DNA from: Lactarius indigo
Lineage: Eukaryota; Basidiomycota; Agaricomycetes; Russulales; Russulaceae
Assembly (NCBI GenBank): GCA_025766275.1
Contig: JAFKAC010000026.1
Span: 310,001 to 374,000, forward strand
Direction: 5' to 3'
Length of the DNA: 64,000 nucleotides
The notes beneath the pieces are model-generated. The model was not told where the DNA came from. It saw only the letters and a list, made by a program, of their open reading frames with translations, and searched no databases. Below, in pieces: positions 58,282 to 64,000 of this stretch (within the stretch, counting starts at the first letter, position 1; every line of letters begins with the position of its first letter). A program made the position numbers and the translations under genes.

Positions 58282-61200
58282 ATGTCGACCAGTCTCCAAC
58301 CGTCCTCCTCAATTCCAAACATTCATCCGATCTTCGAGAAAGCTTTGAAAGAGTATAAGAAGAAGACCGGAAAAGAAATCTCTACCCACCCGCTCGCGGA
58401 GGAGATAAATGGCTGCAGTTCAACCGAAGCCATCCTCACCGTACTTCAAGGGAAAGCCAACGAACTCAATCAATCTCAGACCAGCGACGAGCGACTCACG
58501 AAATGGCTTACGCCAACCGTGAATGTCCTCGATGCTCTCTCTTCCACCCTCGGTGAAGGCGTTGGCACAGTGAGCCCCAGCGTGTTACCTGATTATCGCT
58601 TGTGTCCTAACATCAATTTCAGGTATTTCCCCCAACCAAAATTATATTTTCTGCGATGAGTATCCTCCTCGTAGTGAGTTGACTCTCCGCGTTTGATAAC
58701 CCTTGATAACCCCCGATTTCACACAGGCGGCTAAGGGTACCGCAGCGAGCCGCGATGTACTCATTGAGCTCTTCGAGAGAATTGAAAGCTTCTTTGTACG
58801 CCTCCAGACCCACACCGAAGTCGCACCGGCAGCACAGATGACGAATGTGATGGGGAAAGTTATGGCTGAAGTTCTTTCTATGCTTGCGGTCGCAACGAAG
58901 GTGATGTATCAAAGCCGAAAGAGTTAGTTAATCTTCGCCGCCAAGCTTTCCCTCGCTGATATTCGCCCAGAAACATTTCTTAAGAGGCTTGTGGGAAGGA
59001 ATGATATCGAGGACGCGTTAGTGAAGTTGGATAAACTGGAACAGGGGGAGCTCCGGATGGTGTCTGCGCAAGTTTTAAAGACCACGAGCAATCTGAAGGA
59101 CACGACAAACGATATCAAGGATGTCACAAGCGATATCAAGGCCACCACAAGTGATATCAAGGACGCTACCAGTGATATCAAGGACGCGACCAGTAACATA
59201 AAGGATGTTGCCAGTGACATCAAGGACGGTGCGTAGATCTTTCGTCTCGCCGAACAATTCGTACCGAACCTCTTCGGATCAGATACGAAGGAAACAAAGG
59301 TGATGGTACAGCAGATCGTCAGCGATGTCACATCTCGCGAATGTTCGTTTGCTCACGACCTCACCACTAATTCTCGTAAAGCTCACATACAATTGTAGGG
59401 GACCGGCTCCGAGGATGGTTGACTCCGCCTGATCCATCAACAAACCACACCACCGCGTGCAGCGCTCAACACGAGAGAACCGCAGCCTGGGTTTTCGACG
59501 ACGATATATTTAAGGACTGGGACTCACCCCAGTCGGGATCCTTGTTGTGGATTCATGGAAAAGGTATGAACGTTCCCACTCTGCGGGGTCCACCTCACTG
59601 ACGGCCTCTGGTTTCGTAGCCGGTTCGGGGAAGAGCATCCTCTGGTTCGCCATTATTTCTCTCCGTATCCAGATGCTCATGTCCTCGATCAGCTCTGCAA
59701 TTATCCAGCATTTCCTCACTCTGCGCGATGCTGGGTCAGCTGCCGTCGCCTATTTCTATTTCGATTTTAGAGACGTCGACAAGAAGAATTGGCGCAACCT
59801 CATCTCTTCACTTCTAATACAACTCTGTTCTCGGTACAAGCCTTGTCTCGATTTACTCTCCCGCATCTATTCGATCTATAACGACGGAAAGGAACAGCCC
59901 AGTGAACGAACTTTGGTCCAGTGCCTCAAAGACATGCTGATGGCGCTATCCTCGTGTCAACTCCCCACTTACATCATCCTCGATGCACTTGATGAATGTC
60001 CCAATACCTCCGGCATTCCGACACCGCGAGAACGTGTCCTCGGACTCGTTGAAGATCTTGTCGATCTCCGTCTTCCGAATCTACGCATATGCGTTATGAG
60101 TCGCCCCGAGATCGACATCCGGACCGCTCTCGAACCTTTGGTGTCAGGCCAGTTTTCCCTTCATGATCAACCTGGACAGAAGAAAGATATCACTGAGTAT
60201 GTCCGCGCTGTGGTCCAATCAGATAGCCGAATGAAAAGATGGAGGGAAGATGACAGAAAATTGGTTATCGAGAAACTGTCGGAGAAAGCCGATGGCATGT
60301 AAGGTGATGCTTCGTTCTTCCCAATACTTATCTTAACATTTCTCGCATAGGTTCCGCTGGGTCTTTTGTCAACTGGAGATGTTGAGGCATTGTCTCGCTC
60401 CGAGTCTTCGGGATCAACTCAATGAACTACCGAAAAGCCTGGACGAGACGTACGAGCGGGTACTGAAAGAGATCGAGTCGACGAACCAAGGCCGCTATGC
60501 GCGTCGTCTGCTGCAGTGCCTTGCCGTGGCTATGCGGCCGCTCCGTGTTGAGGAGCTCGCGGAGGTGCTTGCGTTTGACCTCGATACAACCAAGGCAGAA
60601 ATTCCGGTGTTTCATGCGGAATGGCGGTGGGAAGACCAAGAGCAAGCTGTGTTGTCTGCTTGTTCGAGCCTTATTGCCATCGTCGGCGGCATGGATGGTT
60701 CCCGGGTGGTCCAATTTTCGCATTTTTCTGTGAAAGAATACCTCACATCGGATCGTCTTTCCACCGCAAGCGGAGATGTCTCTCGATATTACATTGTCCC
60801 TGAATCCGCGCATTTGATACTTGCTCAGGCCTGCCTTGGGGTTCTACTCAATTCGGATAATTGCGTCATTGAAGAGAGCGAAGAAGGCAGCATAGGGCAC
60901 GATGACAAGAACGTCCCTTTGCTCAAGTATGCTGCCAAACACTGGGCTTCGCACGCCCAGGTCGGGAACGTGTCATCCTACCTGAAAGACTCGATGGAGA
61001 CTCTCTTTGACTTAGACAAGCCACATTTCATGTCATGGAAATGGACGTGGGACATATACCCCTTTACACTCACCGACCCCTATTATCGCATTCCACCCAG
61101 TAATCCCCTGTACTACGCCGCTCTTTGTGGATTCTATGACCTAGTTCAGTGTCTCATCACCAAACACCCAGACCAAGTAAATCACGACGGTCGTCGTTAT

Positions 61201-63294
61201 AACTCTCCCCTGGCTGCAGCACTGTTCAGAAAACACGTCCGGGTCGCAGATCTCTTGTGCGAGCACGGCGCGAATGCTCATGTTCGAGGGAACCCTCCAC
61301 TTTGCCACGCAATCCAATTCTCAGATGATGCCCGTGTCAATGCCGTGCAGTTTCTACTCAGACACGGCGCACACGTGAATGCTGGATATCGTAATCTCCG
61401 AACTCCTCTACATCTGGCGGCGGATGTGGGAGATCCAGAGGTAGCTCGGATATTGCTCACACATGGGGCAGATGTCGACCTTCGGGACGACAATGGCCAG
61501 GTTCCTTTGCACTTAGTGTCGACCAGCTGGCGCGAGTTTAGGAGGGATGAAGGTGGCGAACGTTCAATTATTGCACAGTTATTAGTGGAACGCCGCGCGG
61601 ACGTGAACGCACAAGATAAGCACGGCTCAACTCCGTTGCATTTTGCATCGGGTCATTGGCGGTTCGAGATTTCCCGATTACTACTCGAGCATGGCGCCAA
61701 CGCCAATGCATTGAATGCCCAAGGCCGGAACCCGCTGCACGAGTTGTCACAAAGCTACCCTACTCTTCACGCTGATGGGCCACGACAAAGGCTGAGCGGA
61801 GTAAAACTTCAGAATGTTCTCAGTGTCGCAAAGCTTTTACTGGAGCACGGCGTAAATGTGAACGCACTAGATCAAGACTACGAGACCCCATTACACTTCG
61901 CATGCTCTTACGGGATACTCGAGGTCGCACGACTGCTGCTAGACCATGGTGCAAGATCCAGCGCGGAGAATGTACTAGGAAAGACCCCTCTCCACATGGT
62001 ATCTCAAAGCGAACCTTTCTCCTGCGAAGACCCCAATATCGCACGGCTATTACTGGAGGTTGGTGCGGACGTAAACGCACGAGATAAGGACCAGGCTACC
62101 CCTTTACATTTTGCATGCTCCTATGGGAACTTCGAGACCGTAATGGTGTTGCTCGACCATGGCGCGGAGGTCAACGCGCGGAATGTTGATGGCCAGACAC
62201 CATTATACCAAGTATCACCCAGCTCAGATCGACACAGTGGCGACAATCCCCATGTTACGCAGCTAATGTTGGAACGTGGCGCGGACGTGAATGCACGAGA
62301 CAAGGGCCGTACGACTCCGTTACATTTGGCATGCTACATGTCGATGATCAAGTCTGCACGGATACTACTCGACCATGGTGCAGAAGCTGACGCACGGAAT
62401 ACAAAAGGCCAGACACCATTACACCAAGTATCGCAGAACCCATTGTTTTACAACCCGAATTCCAGCGATAACCGTGTCGCACGGCTATTGTTGGAGCGCG
62501 GCGTGGACGTGAATGTAAGAGACGATGATCAGGAAACCCCTTTACATGTTGCGTGCTCCTATGGGGACATCGGGACCGCACTGGTGTTGCTTGACCACGG
62601 CGCCGAAGTCAGCGCGCAGAGTGCTGACGGCCAGACCCCATTGCACCGAGTATCCCAGGGCTCACGTGGTTACTCAGGTGACCGTGTCGCACAACTATTA
62701 TTGGAGCGTGGAGTGGACGTAAATGCACGAGACAATCACATGGAAACTCCATTACATTTGGCGTCTTCGTCTTACAGGATACAGCTGAAGGTTGTCGAGG
62801 TGCTGCTCAACCATGGCGCAGACGCAGACGCACGGAATGCGGATGGCCAGACCCCACTGCACCAGGTATCACAGAACTTACTCCGTAGCGGAAACGAAGG
62901 TTTTCATGCGCCGCATCATGGGCCAAGTGCTGCGCGGCTATTGTTGAAGCGCGGTGTGGACGTGAATGCACGAGACAAGGAGCAGGCGACCCCATTGCAT
63001 TTGGCATCCCAGTGTGGCTGCGTCGAAGTTGCAGAGGCGCTGCTTGACCACGGTGCATGGGCCAATGCAGAAGACATCCGTGGACAGACACCATTGCACC
63101 AAGTGCTACTGGGAAATCACAACTATTGGAGTCTTGATCGGAGTATGGGGAGACCACTAAAGAGCGACCCAGGCAAAGTTCTTCGTCTTGCAAAACGATT
63201 ACTGGAGCGCGGTGCGGACGTGAACGCACAAACCAAGGACCACGAAACGCCGTTACATCTTGCATCACGCCTTCGGTTGTACGATATTGTGTGA
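58282..63294 (+). CDS. Goodbye-NACHT-ankyrin STAND receptor, copy 5, C-terminally truncated (1510 aa)
   Basis: Model: join 58282-58569, 58623-58673, 58727-58922, 58971-59228, 59399-59563, 59620-59644, 59693-60298, 60351-63294 (4533 nt). This is the most diverged copy. It has seven heptads, the P-loop at about 318-325, and Walker B IILDALDECP. Ankyrin repeats number about 20 before the stop, one pair more than in the other copies. The stop TGA at 63292-63294 replaces the CGA (Arg) of copies 1-4 within the penultimate repeat. The same frame continues with recognisable ankyrin sequence to a TAA at 63463-63465, so about 56 codons are lost. The rest of the protein is intact; whether the truncated receptor works is unknown. 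Confidence 0.85.
59081..59227 (+). repeat. Coding 21-bp repeat, 7 heptads (copy 5)
   Basis: Seven 21-bp units, TTSNLKD through VASDIKD. Compared with copy 4, two units appear to have been added in the middle. Confidence 0.8.
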
Positions 63295-63465
63295 TTTCTC
63301 CTCAAGCACGGTGCCGATGTTAATATGAAGAACTCGGAGGGCAAGTCCCCATTGGAGCTCGCTACTGGGAGAAAAGGGAAGGCAATGAGGCGATTGTTGT
63401 CGGACAATTCTGTAAATGTGATACACAGTCGTGACAGGTCTGCTCTACGATACGTTGGTGTATAA
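63295..63465 (+). pseudogene. Untranslated remnant of the gene 5 C-terminus
   Basis: Downstream of the premature stop the frame still encodes FLLKHGADVNMKNSEGKSPL and a GRKGKAMRRLLSD segment homologous to the last repeat of copies 1-4. A non-homologous tail then runs to TAA at 63463-63465. The original stop seen in the other copies (NQA then TGA) is not conserved here. Confidence 0.75.
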
Positions 63466-64000
63466 ACGTTATCATATTTGTTCGGATACGCGGATTGTAT
63501 ATAGTCGGCGTAGCTATCTGTAGGGCATAAAAAGCTATCGCGCAAGTCCTGCACGTCGTCCTAGCCCGACTGGCCCATTCACGAAAATGTTATCGGCCCC
63601 TACCTTCGCTTGTAACGACCACCCTGTGCTCCATTAATGCCCCCGCGTAGGCCAGCACACCACATATCAAGTTACTGGCAAGGCTACCGCACATGACACA
63701 ACTACTAATGTCCGATGGGTTCGCTTCACGAGAGAAGACTCGGATGTAAACGCCCATGGTCAATGGGCAGGGGTCCGAACGCCTCCTGGAATGGGGCGGA
63801 TAGCCCCGGAGGGTGGTGAAAAAGGGCGCCTCGCAAGAAGCAAAGTGCCACTTGTATACGTTATTCGTAAGAGGAAGGAATGGGTGAGGATTGGGCCTGC
63901 CGCCGGGCGGGAGAGGATCGTTCAATATATTTTGTGACGAATTGTTCGCTGCATTGGCGCGATCGCTGCTGATAGCGCATCTGCTTGGGGGGTGAGGGGG
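63466..64000. other. 3' flank of gene 5, start of spacer 5
   Basis: No gene. The region is a diverged version of the 3'-flank module that follows the other genes (cattcacgaaaatgttatc, then ccctacct as at 15655). Its 63780-63930 part matches the piece embedded in spacer 2 at 29795-29890. The array probably continues beyond the edge. Confidence 0.55.

Larger units (their letters stand above)
10206..64000 (+). repeat. Tandem array of five ~12-kb units, each with one NACHT-ankyrin gene
   Basis: Start codons of the five homologous genes lie at 10733, 22696, 34846, 46051 and 58282, giving periods of 11,963, 12,150, 11,205 and 12,231 bp. Gene, promoter and spacer are all homologous between units, and all genes point the same way. 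The left end is abrupt at about 10206, beside the retroelements. The right end is still in the 3' flank of gene 5 at the window edge, so the array may continue. Confidence 0.9.

Noticed and set aside
10206..64000. CRISPR array or bacterial-type repeat system
   Set aside because: The repeats are 12-kb gene units with spliceosomal introns; there are no short regularly spaced repeats with unique spacers.

Overview
The window looks like fungal nuclear DNA, most likely from a basidiomycete (Agaricomycetes). The evidence is introns of about 50 bp, degenerate Ty3/gypsy chromoviruses, and a family of large multi-exon proteins with a Goodbye - NACHT - ankyrin architecture, which is typical of fungal STAND/NLR-like receptors. 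The species cannot be named from the sequence.

Layout. (1) 1-9472, minus strand: two Ty3/gypsy LTR retroelements in tandem. The left one (B) runs off the window edge and shows only its LTR and gag. The right one (A) has gag, protease, RT, RNase H, integrase and a chromodomain, but carries an in-frame stop, two frame breaks and a lost RT catalytic Asp. Both have the self-priming signature of the Tf1/sushi group: an 11-nt primer-binding site complementary to an 11-nt stretch in the LTR, with a TATA box about 33 nt upstream. (2) 9468-10205: a gag-like fragment and a short non-coding stretch with paired direct repeats. (3) 10206-64000: a tandem array of five units of about 12 kb. Each unit holds one NLR-type gene of about 4.8-5.0 kb followed by about 6-7 kb of repeated non-coding spacer.

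The five genes share one 8-exon model (exons 1, 2, 3, 5, 6 and 7 are 288, 51, 196, 165, 25 and 606 nt in every copy; exons 4 and 8 vary). Spliced lengths are all whole codons: 1430, 1444, 1463, 1457 and 1510 aa, the last ended by a premature stop. The P-loop is split by an intron, and its second half lies in a 25-nt micro-exon. A 21-bp coding repeat (heptad, probable coiled coil) varies 3/5/7/5/7 between copies. The C-terminus has 19 or more ankyrin repeats arranged as alternating pairs.

The spacers are themselves composite: diverged copies of a gene 3'-flank module and of a module ending in the gene promoter, some of which no longer lead to a gene. This suggests the 12-kb unit is a higher-order repeat built from a smaller ancestral unit whose alternate genes were lost. 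Copies 1 and 2 are nearly identical in the gene, but the spacer of copy 1 switches abruptly to match that of copy 4, and these two share a small retroposed insertion. This is a sign of conversion or unequal exchange within the array. Later insertions are a 791-bp terminal-inverted-repeat element in spacer 3 and a 959-bp poly(A) retroposon with a 15-bp target duplication just upstream of gene 4.

Role (inference from family): the receptors would sense a ligand through the ankyrin repeats, oligomerise through NACHT and signal through the Goodbye domain, as proposed for fungal self/non-self recognition. Nothing in the sequence shows the ligand.
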